Part shown: piece after piece, positions 1 to 15,088 of the stretch
How the letters are laid out: each line of letters begins with the position of its first letter
Position numbering within the stretch: position 1 is the first letter of the stretch
DNA from: Parvularia atlantis
Lineage: Eukaryota; Opisthokonta; Rotosphaerida
Assembly: GCA_943704415.1 (NCBI GenBank)
Contig: CALSCO010000574.1
Location: forward strand, 1 to 26,894
DNA length: 26,894 bases
Reading direction: 5' to 3'
The notes under the pieces: model-generated
Seen by the model: the letters and a program-made list of their open reading frames with translations, nothing else
What the model was told of the DNA's origin: nothing
Databases searched by the model: none
Made by a program: the position numbers and the translations under genes

Positions 1-56
1 CCCCCCTAGACGCCCTTGTTGTACTTGTTCGCGCTGCCTGCAAAGACCCACGAGTC

Positions 57-3543
<3,487 letters not shown>

Positions 3544-3677
3544 GGTGTGTAGCGTGTGGCGAAGGATGTGTTGCCGTGATGGCCGCGCTGGAGGAAGCCC
3601 GGTCGCGCCACCCCACCCCTGCACATTCCGCGTCGCGCCACCGGCCTCGCCCGCACACCGCACCCGCACCGCACCAG
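3544..3677. promoter_or_regulatory. Short divergent intergenic region between GARS-AIRS and DUF4336-like gene
   Basis: Only 134 bp separate the two start codons, so both promoters must overlap here. No clear TATA box is visible. The stretch is C-rich on the plus strand and has an upstream ATG near 3580 in frame with the plus-strand gene. A CACGTG palindrome lies just inside GARS-AIRS intron 1 (3521-3526). Confidence 0.5.
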
Positions 3678-4878
3678 ATGGCCCCGAAGCACGACGCCGA
3701 CGCCGCGCACGCCGCCGCGCCCGACGCCAAGAAGCCGCGCGTCGAGGAGGACGCGATGGACCCCGCCCAGGCCGAGATCGCGCGCGGTGTGGGCAGGCTG
3801 GCCAAGATCGGCGAGGGCGTGTGGTCGTGGACCGTGCCCTTCACGTTCAAGAACGACGAGTGGGAGATCCCGCTGATCAACCGCTGGTGCGTGGCCCGCA
3901 CGTCGTCACGTGGCGTGCGCTCACACGTGCGGCAGCCTCGTCGTGCACATCCCCGCCAAGCAGGCCCTGGCCATCGTCAGCCCGTGCGAGCTCGTGAACG
4001 AGGTCGAGGCCGACGTGCACGCGCTCGAGGCCGAGCTGGACGCGCCCGTCAAGTACCTGATCGCGCCCAACGACTGGCACTACCTCTTCCTCGGCGCGCA
4101 CCTCAAGGCCTTCCCCGCCGCCAAGGCCTACGTCCCGCCCGGCCGCGTCCCGAGCAAGCTCAAGGACGACGTGCCGTACACCGTGCTCGACTACGAGGTG
4201 GCGTGCCGCGCACTGCACCTGCTCCGCGCTCGCGCGCTCGCTCACACGCGTGCTCATCAAGGCCCCGACCGTGCTCGACGAGCTCGCGCCGGCCCTCGTC
4301 GTCCTGCCCCTGCGCGGCTACGCCGAGACCGAGGACGCCAAGAACCAGGTCAAGCACGGCCGCCGCGAGTTCATGTTCTACATCGCGAGCATGAAGGCCA
4401 TCGCCAACGTCGACACGCTCTTGTGCGCCCTTGCGCTCTTGCGCGCTCGCGGCCGGCTGACCCCCCTCCTCTCGCGCAGCTACTTTGCGCTGGGCCTGAA
4501 CTCGCTCCCGGACATGTTCAAGGAGATGGGCATGACCGAGGGCACGATCCACTGGCACTTCCACGGCGCCGACTTTATCAAGAACTACAAGGTGCGCGCC
4601 GCGTGATGCGTTGCGCTCGCGGGCTCATGGGGCGCGCGCAATGGCAATGGCAGGAGGTGATCGCCTCGTTTGCGAGCGTGGCCAGCTGGGACTTTGACAC
4701 GTTCATCTCGCTGCACGGCCCGCCGGGCAATATCAAAGTCACGGGCGCCAAGGCCGACATCGTCAAGCTGCTCGACTGGGTGTGCGAGTGCGAGAAGAAC
4801 CCGCCCGCGCCGCAGCACGCCGCGACGACGCACGACCACGACCACGCGCACGACCACGGCGCGACCAAGGCGGCCTGA
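3678..4878 (+). CDS. DUF4336-type (metallo-beta-lactamase-fold-like) protein with His/Asp tail
   Basis: Five exons (3678-3886, 3936-4197, 4262-4422, 4480-4591, 4654-4878) join in frame to 322 residues. The N terminus is charged and contains a short basic KKPR stretch. The segments VVHIPAKQALAIVSPCEL, PVKYLIAPNDWHYLFLGAH and AYVPPGRVP resemble DUF4336 proteins, which are thought to share the metallo-beta-lactamase fold. I do not see the full HxHxDH zinc motif, so enzyme activity is unproven. The C terminus is a short His/Asp repeat (HDHDHAHDHG) that could bind metal. The start chosen is ATG 3678; an in-frame ATG near 3580 is a possible longer start. Family assignment comes from pattern memory and is moderate; the exon structure is firm. 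It converges on RELCH with a 118-bp gap. Confidence 0.65.
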
Positions 4879-4996
4879 GGGACCTGAGGCGCGCCCCTCC
4901 CCCTCCGTGATCTGGGTGTGTCAGCGAGCGCGCACTCTTGATCTACACTGTAGGCCTAGGCCTCTGCCCCCAAATGGAACTGCCCCGAAAGAAAGA
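4879..4996. other. Convergent intergenic gap, 118 bp
   Basis: This gap lies between the stop codons of the DUF4336-like gene and RELCH. It must hold both 3' ends. No canonical AATAAA signal is seen on either strand. Confidence 0.5.
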
Positions 4997-7900
4997 TTAC
5001 AGCTTCAGGTCGAGCTTCTGGTGCAGATTCTTCCACCCGCTCGTGAGGTTGGACGTGATGCCGGCTCTGCGGCACACGCCGGTTAGCAGGCCGGGCCGGG
5101 CCTCACAGCACCGCAGCCGACGCACTTCTTCCCCGCCGCCGCGGCGCCGCCTGCGGGCCCTGCCAGCGCGGCCGTGTACTCGACCCAGTTTGGGAAGCGC
5201 CGCTCGAGCGACTTGAACACGCGCTCCTTCTTCGGGAAGCTCGGCGCGGCATCGCTGCGCGCGCATCGCGTGAGCAGGCGCGAGCGAGCTCACAACGGGC
5301 GCCTCCGCACCCCTTCTTCACGCCCGCAGCGTACAGCTTCACGTCCGACTGCTGCAGCAGGTCGTGCAGCGCGCCTGCACGCACGCCGCCGTCAGCGCGC
5401 CCCGCACACCAGCTGCACACACACCGCTCTGCATAAAGAGGTCGCCGCCGAGCAGCTCGAGCTCCTTGATAGCCAGGCGCAGGCCTGGCTGCAGAACCTC
5501 GTAGATCACGGCCTCGCTCAGGTCTGCGCGCGCGCAGCCTCTCAGCCCGTTTTCTCGCTCGCATGCCCGGCGGCGGCGCACAGCAGCAGCTCAGCGTCTT
5601 GAACGCGTCGACAAAGAGCCGCGCGAGCTGCTCGCGGTGCGCGCGGTTCTCCACGCGCTTGTTGGCGTCGACCAGCGTGAGCACGACAGGAAAGATAACT
5701 GCGCACGATCGCCTCAGACAGGCAGCGCGGGGCAGCCAGCACGGCCACGCACACTCGTCGCGGAACGCCGCGTCGGCCTTGGCCACGCTCGCCGTGAACG
5801 TCTTCACGAGGTCGACGCGGACCTGGTGCGTCGCGTCCTCGCTGTACGCCAGCAGCTGCGGCACCAGCTGCTCGAGCAGCTGCACCGGACGCGTCAGGTG
5901 GCGCACGGGCCTGCACAAGCACCTACACACCTCGGGGTCGACCACTGTCTCGATAGCCGCGCCGTAGCCGGCGATGGCGGATTCTTGTACCTGGCGGTCG
6001 CTGTCGCTCGCGATCGCGTGTAGCGCCGGCAGCAGCCGCTTGCCGGCCGTGGCGGGCTCGGCCTGCGCGGGTCGGTGGGCCACGTCAGCCGACGGCAGCA
6101 GCCGGTCGCGCGCGCGCACCAATGTGAAGAGCAGCCGCAGCAGCGGCACCGTGACCGCGCGCACTTGCGGCGACGGGTGCGGCACGAGGTCGTGCTCGCA
6201 CAGCTCGCACAGCGGCGTCACGCAGGCCGTGTTGGTCGCGCTGCACGCCCCTCGTCAGTAGAGTGTCGCACACACGAGAGGTCAAACTTGAACGGCACCA
6301 GATTGTCCGCAGCGCAAACAGCAGCACGTCCATGTCCCGTGCCGACCAGTGGTGCAGCCCCTGCGCGACCTCGATCGCCACGTGGCGCACATACGCGACC
6401 ATCGTCGGCACACCGATCGGCACTAGCGCCGGGGCAGCCGCGTCACACAAAGCCACAGCCACGACCCGCCGCACCGAGCACGCACCGAGCACGCTGCCAA
6501 GGTAGCACGGCAGCAGGCGCCGGCGCAGGCTTATCACTGGTGCCGCCCGCCACGCGTGTCAGCTGCACGGCTCACATGCGCACGCGACACGCACGCCGCG
6601 TCCGGTGCTCCTCGACCTCGCCCTCGATGCTCGCCTGCTCGGGCGCGTCCATGTGCGACGCAAACAGCGGCTTGACGACCTGGCGCGCAAAAGTCTGCCG
6701 GGCCGCGTGAGCCGCGCAGCAGCGCAGCACGGCGCGCACCGCGCCAAACGCCGCGTGCACCGCCCGCAGCAGGTCGTTCAGGTGCTCGTACACGATCGCG
6801 TTGATCACGTCGCACGAGCCCACGAGCGCGAGCACGCTCGGCAGAAACTCGTCCACGAGCGAGCGGTACAGCGGCCAGCTCGGGCTGTGCTCGCCCGCGT
6901 TGACGTGGTCGTCAAATTTGGCCTGGAGAGCCTGCACAACGGTTGGTGTCAGCACGGGCATGCTACATCGCTGCCCGCGCACCTTGAGTGCGGCCGGCGG
7001 CGGGAACAGGACCGTGTCGACCGTCTGCTCCACCACGGCGTGCTCCTGCATGATCTTGGCCTGCGTGCTCGCGTCAGCAGCAGGGTGAGCGCCGTGCGGG
7101 CGACTCTGCGCACAGCAAACGGTGCTGACAGGAAGACGTCCGCGGCGGCGTGCCGTGCGAGCTGCGCCAGCAGCACGAGGTCGCTCTCGAGCGCCTTGAG
7201 CTCCTTGTCGGGCAGCACGTTGGCCTTGTCGAGTACAGTGAGCGAGTCGTGCTTCTGCGTGCGCGCGTGCAGACCCGTCAGGCGCACGGCTCAGCGCACG
7301 GCGCGGCGCGCGCGCCTCCAGCTGCTTGAGCGCGTCCTTGGTCACCCACATCAGCACGGGGCCCATGAAGTCCTCCTGGTCGCGCGCCCACTTGGCGAAA
7401 ACGGGCAGCAGCCACTGCAGCGTCCGCTCGACCACCTGCGGCCGGCGCCGTTCAGCGAGCCGCGCGCGCATACGCGTCAACAGCGCGCGCCTTTGGGTGC
7501 TCGTCGCGCACAAACGCCATGACCATCTCGCGGATCTGCGCGCACACAGCGTCAGCCGGCTCGGTACAGCACGATCACGTGGCAGACCTGCGGTAGCTTC
7601 TCGGGCGCGTGCTCGATGTGCGTGAGCAGCAGGGCCAGGTTGCGCGCCACGGCCTCGCGCACAAAGTCCGTCTTGTCGTTGTACAGCTGCTGCACAATCG
7701 AGAATATCAGAGACGACCGCAGCTCGGGCTGGGCGCGCGGTGGTAGTTGGCCCAGTCAGCGCGGTGGCGAGCGAGAGGCGGGCACACCTTGACGTAGGCC
7801 GCGAGCGTCCCGCACGACTCGGCGACGAGCGCGCGGCGCTCTGGGTGCTTGTGCCCGACCTGCTCCCACAGCTGCGGCAGCAGCTCGGTCTCGACGCGGT

Positions 7901-9058
7901 CCGGCTGGATGCTCTGGGCGAGCGCGAGGCAGCCCGTGATAATGATGTTGCTGGCGGCCGCGCCACTGGTGAGTGCACGGGCAGCCACGAGCGGCGTCGC
8001 GCACCGGAAGGCGTCGTCGGGCTTTTTCGACAAGGTAAAAAGCTGGTTGGTGAGCATGTCGCGTGTGGCGTGCTCGGGGTGGTGCTTGATCACGCTCAGC
8101 AGGATTGGGATGAGCTCCTGCCGGCGCGCCACGTGTCATATCAGCTTGGCCGCGACCTATAAACAGCGGCACAACGCACGTCGCGCTTGTTCAGCAGCAC
8201 GTTTGGGATGACATTGGGCAGGCAGCTCGCCGCGATCATGACCGTGCTCTGGTCTTCCTGCATCAGCTTGGCCAGCTCGACCTCGAGGCGCGGGTTGCCC
8301 GTCGCGTTGGTCACGGCGATCAGCTGCGCTTGCATCGGCAGCCACTTGACCGTCTTCTGCCGAGATGCGCGCGAAGCGCGTCAGAACGGCAGCGCAGTGC
8401 CGCAGCGCGCACCTGCGCCGCGTGCAGATCGCGCGTTGGCTCGGCGTGCGGCAGCGGCGACGCGGCGCGCTGCTGCTGCTGCTGTGCCCGCCCGTCCACC
8501 GCGGGTGCAGAGGCGGCGTGCGCGGCGGCAGTAGGCACGCCGTCGGCCTGCTCACGCAGGACCTTCTCGAGCGCCATGATGCGCGCGCGCAGCGACGCGT
8601 TCTGCTCCTTGGCGTGGTGCAGCTCCTGCGCCAGTTTCGACTCTGGGACGGTGGCCGACGCGGACGTCGACGCAGATCCTGTTGTGCTTCCTGCGGCATC
8701 GCTCTGGCGTGCGCGTGCTGCGGTGAGCGTCCCGCGATGCAGTGAGAGGCACGTCGGCGTGCACCCTGCGCTGTTCGTCCCTGCGCAGGCCCGCACGCAG
8801 CAGCTCAACGAGCGGGGGCGGCGGCGGCAGGTCCACACCGACGTCACGCCAGTCCTCGAGGTCCTGGTCGTCGTTCTGGGCGGGCGCGACGCGGCGTGTG
8901 AGCGCACCCACATCGCGAGCAGACTTGGCGAGCGTGCCTCGTTGGCAAACGTGATTGCGGCCATCTTCTGCCCGCGGTCGCGCAGGTATTCGTTCACGAG
9001 GTAGTTGAGCGTGCGCGTCTCGACCGGCTTGGCGCCGATCGTGAGCTGCCTGCGATCC

Positions 9059-9095
<37 letters not shown>

Positions 9096-9652
9096 TGATC
9101 GTCGTCGCGGACTCGTGCTGCCGCGCGCCGCGCGATGCGGCGGACGACGCCGGGTGCTCGGCGGCTGCGGGCGCCGTCGCATCGTCGGCCGTTGCCATGC
9201 TCGTGAGGCGCGCGCGCAGCTTGTCGATTGTGTCGTTGGCCTTGCGCAGCTCGTACTCGAGCACTGCGTCGCGCCCTTCAGCCGTTGCCATGCGCACGTC
9301 AGGTTGCCCACCGGCCACGCGCTCGTCCTGTTCGTGCGCCACGTCCTGGCTCTCGGTGAACGACGCGCGCGAGGGCGTATCGGCGCGTGCCGAGTCGAGC
9401 GACGAGCCGCTGGCCGAGCGCGTGGCCGACGGCTGCGGCGGCTCGTGCTCCCGAACCGGCTCGACGAGGTTGTCAAAGTAGTCGCGCAGTCTGGCTGCGC
9501 CGGCGCGCATGAGCCGCCCGCCACGGGTGCAGTGCACGGTGCGCGACCACGCACAGCGGCAGCCCCTCGCCGCGCTCGCTCAACTCGGCGTGCAGCTCGA
9601 GCGCCGTCAAGAGCAGGCGCTGGTCCAGGAGCGCTTTGGCGATCGCGTCCAT
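4997..9652 (-). CDS. RELCH: RELCH-like protein (LisH, coiled coil, HEAT repeats)
   Basis: RELCH (KIAA1468) links recycling endosomes to the trans-Golgi and supports cholesterol transfer in animals; that role is known from the family, not shown here. The start is ATG 9650-9652. A LisH-like opening (LLDQRLLLTALELHAEL, then LLRDYFDN after the first intron) matches RELCH closely. Next come a coiled coil (AVLEYELRKANDTIDKLRA near 9270), a second conserved block (LNYLVNEYLRDRGQKMAAIT near 9000), and NDDQDLEDWRDVGVDLPPP near 8880. A further coiled coil lies near 8600. From about 8380 to 5400 there are HEAT-type helices, for example TGNPRLEVELAKLMQED. The last exon follows an intron with a CTAAC branch motif and ends at TAA 4997-4999. 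A (CCG)n run gives a polyglycine stretch. Length is roughly 1,100-1,200 residues, similar to the animal protein. Many small introns interrupt it. Confidence 0.9.
9061..9093. repeat. (CCG)n trinucleotide run inside RELCH
   Basis: About 11 perfect CCG/GCC units encode a run of glycines on the minus strand. The run lies between the first coiled coil and the second conserved N-terminal block of RELCH, so it is a linker. Confidence 0.95.
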
Positions 9653-9794
9653 GGCTGTTTGGCGGCCGAGCCACGCTGATTTTGCGCGTCTGACCGACCT
9701 CGCGGTCCACGTCCTGAGCCATCTCTACGCCGTAAGTACAACAACAACACATGGGAGGAACAAGCAAACAGCGCGCACGCCCCTCGCCGGCACT
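9653..9794. other. Intergenic gap between RRN3 (upstream) and RELCH (downstream), both minus
   Basis: 142 bp holding the RRN3 3' end and the RELCH promoter. It contains a short CAA-rich stretch (near 9740). No other element is recognised. Confidence 0.5.
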
Positions 9795-9894
9795 CTACCG
9801 GGTTGAGCCGAGGATGCCGAGCGCGCGCATGGTGTCGAACGAGTCGAGGCGGTCCGGCAGGGTCATGTCAAACGTGTACGCGTCGCTCCCCGTC

Positions 9895-9953
<59 letters not shown>

Positions 9954-12721
9954 CTCGTCATCGTCATCGCGCGCGTCGCTGCCGCTGTCGTCGTACGTGG
10001 CCTGCGCGCGGAGCGTCAGCGGGTGATCCGCAGCTGCCACCGCGCGCCTGTGTGCACCTCTCCCTCCCACTCCTGGTAGTACGCCTCGATGTAGCGCGCC
10101 GACAGGCGCAGGCGGAACGGCTCGAAGACGAAGAACGAGTCCATGTCGCTCATGATGCCGTGGCCCGCGGCGCCGTGGCCATCCGCGCCGGCGGTCTGGA
10201 GCATGCGCCCGTTGCTGTTGATGACCGTCCAGCAGTAGACGATCTGCGCCGTATGGCGGGCTCAGCCACACGCTGCCAGCTTGCACGGCCGGCGTGCACC
10301 TCGTAGTGTGCCGTGATCTTGGCAAATTCCTCCACGACCGCGGACATGCACACGCGGAGCGGGTTGAAGCGGCTACTGATCAGGCGCTCGAAGCCGAGGC
10401 CGCGTAGGTACTCGGCGCCGTCTGGCGTGCGGCCGAGCGTTGCTCAGTGTGCGCACCGGTGCCACACGCGATGGCGACAGCGCACCGCGCATCGCGAGCA
10501 GCTGCCGGTGCCGGAAGCAGAGCATGTAGAACAGCGCCTGGCAGACCGTGTAAAACAGACCAAAGCGGCCTGCGTCGGGTGTCACCACGCCCTCCTCAAC
10601 ATGGTCGATGTACGACCGGGCCCAGTCAAACATGATATCGAAGCAGCGCACGGTCGTCTCGATCGTCACGCGCCGGCTCCCTGTGCGATGACGAGCGCGC
10701 GTGAGCCGCACAAACACCCCCCACCCGGCCATCCGCGGCACGCACGGCACACGAGCCCGGCGATGTACGCGACCGCGGCCTGGCGCACGACCATGCTCTT
10801 CTGCGCGTCCATGAGGATGGAGATCTAGGCCCCGCGCGCTGAGCCTCGCGCACACGCCACACAAGCGCACTCACGCACCAGGTACGACAGGAAGTAGTCG
10901 GTGAACTCGGTGCGCTTGCTGGACGCGTAGAACAGGAGGAACTGCGTGTAGCGCGACCGGTGCGTGGTCATGACCGTGCGCTGGAAGTGGTTCAGGAGCA
11001 TGTCGAGCAGCGCGCGCTGGTGCGGGCGCTCGAGTTGCTCAAAGCTGACGGCGGGCACGCACGGTCAGCGCTGCGGCACTGACGACGCCCGCACGCACCA
11101 CCGCTCGAGGAACCCCATCGTGATTGAGAGCATCTGGTCGAGCTTCTGCACGAGCTGCCGCACGTTCTTTCTCCTCAACTCGGTGTCGGCGATGTCGCTG
11201 TCCTCGTCCATGTCGTCGCCGGCGTCCGCGACGGCCGTGTTCTGCGTGACACGTCTGAGCCTGCCATCCGTGTTTGTCACGCGGCGCACCTCGTCCGCGC
11301 TCTGCCCATCGTCCTCGACCGGCTCGCCCTCCACGTCCTCGTTCAGCTCTTCCAGGTCGACCTGGATCTCCACCTGCGCGCCGCCGCAATACCGCCGTCA
11401 GCAGTGGGGGTGCCGCGTCGCCCGGCCGACGCACATCGATCTGAATCATGCGGTCGATGATGATGCCGAAGGCGTCGGGCATGAGCTCCGGGATGACCTC
11501 GAGCACGCGCATGAGGTTGCGCATGAACCAGACATGCTCGGCGATCGACATGCTGCGGGCGCATGGTCAGTGCACACGGACGCGCGCGCAGTCGGAGCAA
11601 GCGCACCGCTGGTGCGGGAAAAAGTCGTTCAGGATCGGGATAAGCAGCGACACCGCCGTGGGCACGATGCTCAGTACGGAGAACAGCGCCTGGTGCGCGC
11701 GATTGTACCTGGCAGCGCGCAGCCAAGTGAGCGAGCCGGCAATCCTCAGCCGCGCCACGCACATATCTGCGAGCTCGGTCTCGCTCAGCGTCGACGGCTG
11801 CCGCGGCGCGTTGTGGATCTCCGGGCCTGTGAGACGCGCACGCGCAGTGCGTGAGCAGGCACGTGCAGGTGCGGCCAGCGGCGCGACGCACGGTACGTCA
11901 TGTTGAGCACGAGCATGTGAATCGCCGGCGCAGTGTAGTAGGCGTTGGCCGACAGCAGGTTCTCGACAAAGTCCATGTACACGTTGGCGAACACGGTGTC
12001 GCGGAGCGTCCATGGCATGGCCAGCACGGCATCGACGACCTGCATGTCACACACCCGGGCCACGCATGTCAGGCACGAACGCGTCGCGGCGACGGCCGAG
12101 CGCACCTCAAAGTTCTCGCGCGTGATTTGCGAGACGCACTGCGTGAGCGCGCGCAGCCACCGCTTCAGCACGACCGCCGACGTCTCGCCGCTCAGGCTCT
12201 GCAGGATGAAGGTGTAGTTGGGGCTCTCGCCCTGCGCCGCAACTCAGCGCACACACAACGCGGCGGCACCGCGAGCGCACAGACGCACCGCGCGGCGCTC
12301 GTCCAGCGCGTTGCTGATAAAGTTGGCGAGCATGAGCATACCCTGTCCGCGGCGCTCCTCGTCGCCGCCTGCCACGGACTGCGGTTGGTGCTCATTGTCG
12401 TGGCTGCGGCGCGCCACCGTGAGCGAGCCGGCCACGCAGGGGCCCCGTGCGCGACGCACTAGTAGTTAGCGCCCATGGCTGCGGCGGTCGCTTGGGCCAG
12501 TGCGCAGGGCAGGTGCAGCGGGTGCTGGCGCCAGGGTGGCGGGTCAGCGAGGGGCGAGGGACAGGGCCGCACGGCGCGCACCTGCGCCGAGGGGGTGTCG
12601 GGGAAGATGTCGGGGAAGACGGTCGGGGCGGAGGGGACGACGCGCGGCGTCTCGTCGGGGCGAGCCTTGGCGTGTGCAGACGGGCGGGCGCGGGCCCCGC
12701 TCACACTTTCGGCGCCTCCAT
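9795..12721 (-). CDS. RRN3: RNA polymerase I initiation factor RRN3 (TIF-IA)
   Basis: RRN3 bridges Pol I to promoter-bound factors so that rDNA transcription can start in the nucleolus. Matching blocks, in order, are LMLANFISNALDERRA, GETSAVVLKRWLRALTQCVS, VYMDFVENLLSANAYYTAPA, VVPTA-type helix then LIPILNDFFPHQR, FMRNLMRVLEVIPELMPDAF, SRYTQFLLFYASSKR, GRFGLFYTVCQALFYMLCFR and MDSFFVFEPFRLRLS, ending in a WEGE-type tail as in human RRN3. An acidic loop sits mid-protein near 11200-11370. The start ATG 12721 uses small exons at 12707-12721, 12582-12665 and 12460-12524, which join in frame to TACCACGACAATGAG. A simpler start is ATG 12476. The N-terminal extension rests on splice signals only; the intron at 12525-12581 is strong. 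The C terminus has a long poly-Asp run and ends at TAG 9795. Confidence 0.92.
9896..9951. repeat. (GTC)n microsatellite encoding poly-Asp in the RRN3 tail
   Basis: About 18 perfect GTC units (GAC on the coding strand) give an uninterrupted aspartate run just after the conserved FFVFEPF/WEGE end of RRN3. Acidic tails are common in RRN3, but the pure single-codon form suggests recent slippage growth. Confidence 0.95.
12525..12581 (-). other. Intron in the RRN3 5' extension
   Basis: It runs from GTGCGCGCCG to GGCGCCAG and holds CGCTGACCC 20 nt before the acceptor. It is 57 nt and divisible by three, so its retention would not shift the frame. It is the main evidence that RRN3 coding sequence starts upstream of ATG 12476. 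Confidence 0.65.
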
Positions 12722-12909
12722 GTGCGTGCGGCAAGGCGGGGAGGAGGGCGGCGGCGCGCGCGGCGCGGTGTTGCGGCGTCGTGGCGGCTTATTTGAGCTC
12801 TGTGCGGCGGCGTGCGGCGTGCGGCGTGCGGCGTGCGGTGTCGTGTCGCCTCGACGAAGCTGCCACGCGCTGCGCCGGGTCCTGTGCGGCGCGCGCGTCA
12901 TGAGCCGTG

Positions 12910-12958
<49 letters not shown>

Positions 12959-13212
12959 CGATGCGACGCGAATCCGCATGGCCCTTGCTCCCTCCACCGC
13001 GAGGTTGCGCAACGCGCGCACGCCGCGCCCTCCCAGAGGCCCGCCCACCCTCGGGTCCCGCCAAATCCTCCACGCCCGCGGCCACCAACCACGGCGCAGC
13101 CCACCCACCCCCGCGGCGCCGTGCGGCCGCGCGCCAGCAAAGGCGACCGAGGCACGAAGGAGGTTGAGGAAGACGGCCGAATCTTCTCGAAGTTTCGATT
13201 TAATCTTGGAGA
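12722..13212. promoter_or_regulatory. Long intergenic region: SHQ1 3' end and RRN3 upstream region
   Basis: This 491-bp stretch is the largest gap in the window. It holds a run of GTGCGGC units at about 12804-12840, a long GA microsatellite and a plus-strand TTATTTGAG near 12790, whose reverse strand (CTCAAATAAG) could act as an AT-rich core element about 70 bp before the RRN3 start. Open frames crossing it read low-complexity Ser-Leu or Arg-Glu through the GA run and look non-coding. Confidence 0.5.
12913..12955. repeat. (GA)n microsatellite
   Basis: About 21 perfect GA units on the plus strand (CT on the transcribed minus strand), upstream of RRN3. GA/CT tracts in promoters can bind GAGA-like factors or form triplex DNA; nothing here proves that role. 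Confidence 0.97.
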
Positions 13213-15088
13213 TCATGACTGCTCATGATCAACAATCGCCGCTTCAAGCGCGCGCAGGGGCCAGCCGATCTCGCCCTTGCCGAGGCGCGTGCGCGCCGTC
13301 TCGTCGGCCAGCGAGGCCACGCGCGCGTCGCTCGCGTGCTGCACCCACACGCAGTAGTCGTCCACGTAGAGCCGGCAGAGGTAGTGCCGCTGCTCGTCGC
13401 GGTCGAGCAGGTGCTTCATAGCGAGCAGGCAGCTGAGCACGGCGCGGCGCCCGAGCTGCAGCACCTGCGCGCGATCTAAGCATCACGGGTGCGCACGATC
13501 ACTCGACGAAGACGCGCACCTCGATCACGTCGCGGTGCACGCGCACGCAGAGCTTCCAGTTGCGGTGCAGCGGGTACGCCAGCGCGCGCCGGTAGCATGT
13601 CACGAGCACGTCGCGCAGCGAGCGGTACGTCTGCGCCCCGGCGTGAACACACATGCACGCAGCCGGCACGCCGCGCACCTCGAGGCACGACAGCGTCGCG
13701 CTCAGGCGGTTGATCGTCCAGCCCGACTCGCTCGTGTGCTCGCCCTCGGTCGTGCGCAGGTCGTACAGGTACGCAAACAGCAGGTCGACCAGGCCGAAGT
13801 AGATCGAGCGCGGGTCGTCGACGAGGTCTGAGGCGCGCGGTCAGCCTCGCCAGCACGTCGCGAAAGGCGCACGCACACTCGCGCCGCGGCAGGTCGCGCA
13901 GCTTCTCCGTCTCGTCGCGCGTGAGCACGTAGCCCTGCGCGTCGGCCGGCTGCGGTGCCGACGGCGGCTGTGGTAGACCGGACGGCAGCACAAACTTGAA
14001 CGCGCTCGCAGCAGTAGCGGGCTCGGCCGTGCGTGGCGGCTCGACCTTGAGCGCAAATTTGAACGTCGTCGACGGCGCCAGCGATGCCTGGGCACGCGCG
14101 CGCGCGCACGTCAAATCACGACGCACACAAGACGGGCGCACACCTGCTTTAGACGCGCGATCAGCGAGTGCCCGTCGTCCGCCGGCGCAGGCACGCTCGC
14201 GGCAGGCCTGACCGGCCGGTGCCGCCGATGCAGCTCCTGCCACTTGGTCGTGAACGTGAGCACGGCGTGGATCGTGTCGGTGTCGACCAGATCTGCCCTG
14301 CGCGCCGCGTGCACCTGCTCAGCCAGACGCCTCGGGTCTCGCGCGCGTGCAAACATGTAGTGTTCCTGGTTAAACTTGGCGTCCTCCTGCTGCACGCGCA
14401 GCGCGCGCCGCTCCTGCGCCGTCATCTTGTCCGCGTCGGGCACCAGCACAACGTCGATCAGCTCGTCGCCCAGCTGCGCCACAAAGCCGCGCGTCTGTTG
14501 CGCAAAGCCGTACGGATCGCCACTACCCGACAGCAACTGGCCGCGCAGTCAGAAGCGCGTACTTGCACGGCGAGCGGCGGCGCACCTTCTCTGGCGGCGG
14601 CATCTCCTCCTGCGGCAGCTCCCACTCGGAGTCGTCCTCGTCGCCCTCGCCCTCGCTGCGGGTGCCGTCGTTGTCGTGCGAGGCGAGCACCTCAATCCCC
14701 GCGCGTGGCTGCGGCGGCGCCCGCGGACTGCGGCGCGCGAGCAGCTTGCTGTGCAGATCGAGGTCTGGGAAGACCTCGCCGGGCGTCTCCTTGGGCACGC
14801 GCACGACGAGGTCGCCTGCCGCGACGTTGTACCGCGCCGTCTCGCGCCCGTCCTCGACGAGCCGGCCGGGCAGGTGCAGCCGCAGGAAGTACGGCCGGAT
14901 GTGGCACTGGAAAACGTCACCGTCGATGTGGATGTCGGCCTCGCTCGCCTTGACGTACGGCACGTGCAGCGTCACCGTCACGGCCGCATCGTCCTGCGCG
15001 AGCTCAAAGCTGAGACGCGCGTGCGCCGCGTGAGCCGTGGTCGCGGGCATCACGGGCGCAGCTCGCAGTATCACCGGGGCGTCAGCAT
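13213..15088 (-). CDS. SHQ1: SHQ1, H/ACA ribonucleoprotein assembly factor
   Basis: SHQ1 is a chaperone that holds dyskerin/Cbf5 until H/ACA RNPs form, so it is needed for pseudouridylation and rRNA processing. The first exon is only 14 nt (15075-15088). It splices over 15010-15074 to give MLTPRFELAQDD, matching the MLTP/MITPRF start of human and yeast SHQ1. The CS domain follows (VTLHVPYVKASEADIHIDGD, RPYFLRLHLPGRLVED, VRVPKETPGEVFPDLDL). The SHQ1 domain then shows YGFAQQTRGF, DELIDVVLVPDADKMTAQER, AKFNQEHYMFAR, LLFAYLYDLRTTEGEHTSES, SGWTINRLSATLSCLE, VLSCLLAMKHLLDRDEQRHY and LYVDDYCVWVQ. An acidic linker with EWELPQEE joins the two parts. The stop is TGA 13213-13215. Several introns of 40-70 nt are present. 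It is divergent from Ro60 across 97 bp. Confidence 0.95.

Noticed and set aside
12701-13216. Minus-strand open frame with Ser-Leu repeats through the GA tract
   Set aside because: The repeat is just the microsatellite translated; the rest has no protein-like pattern.
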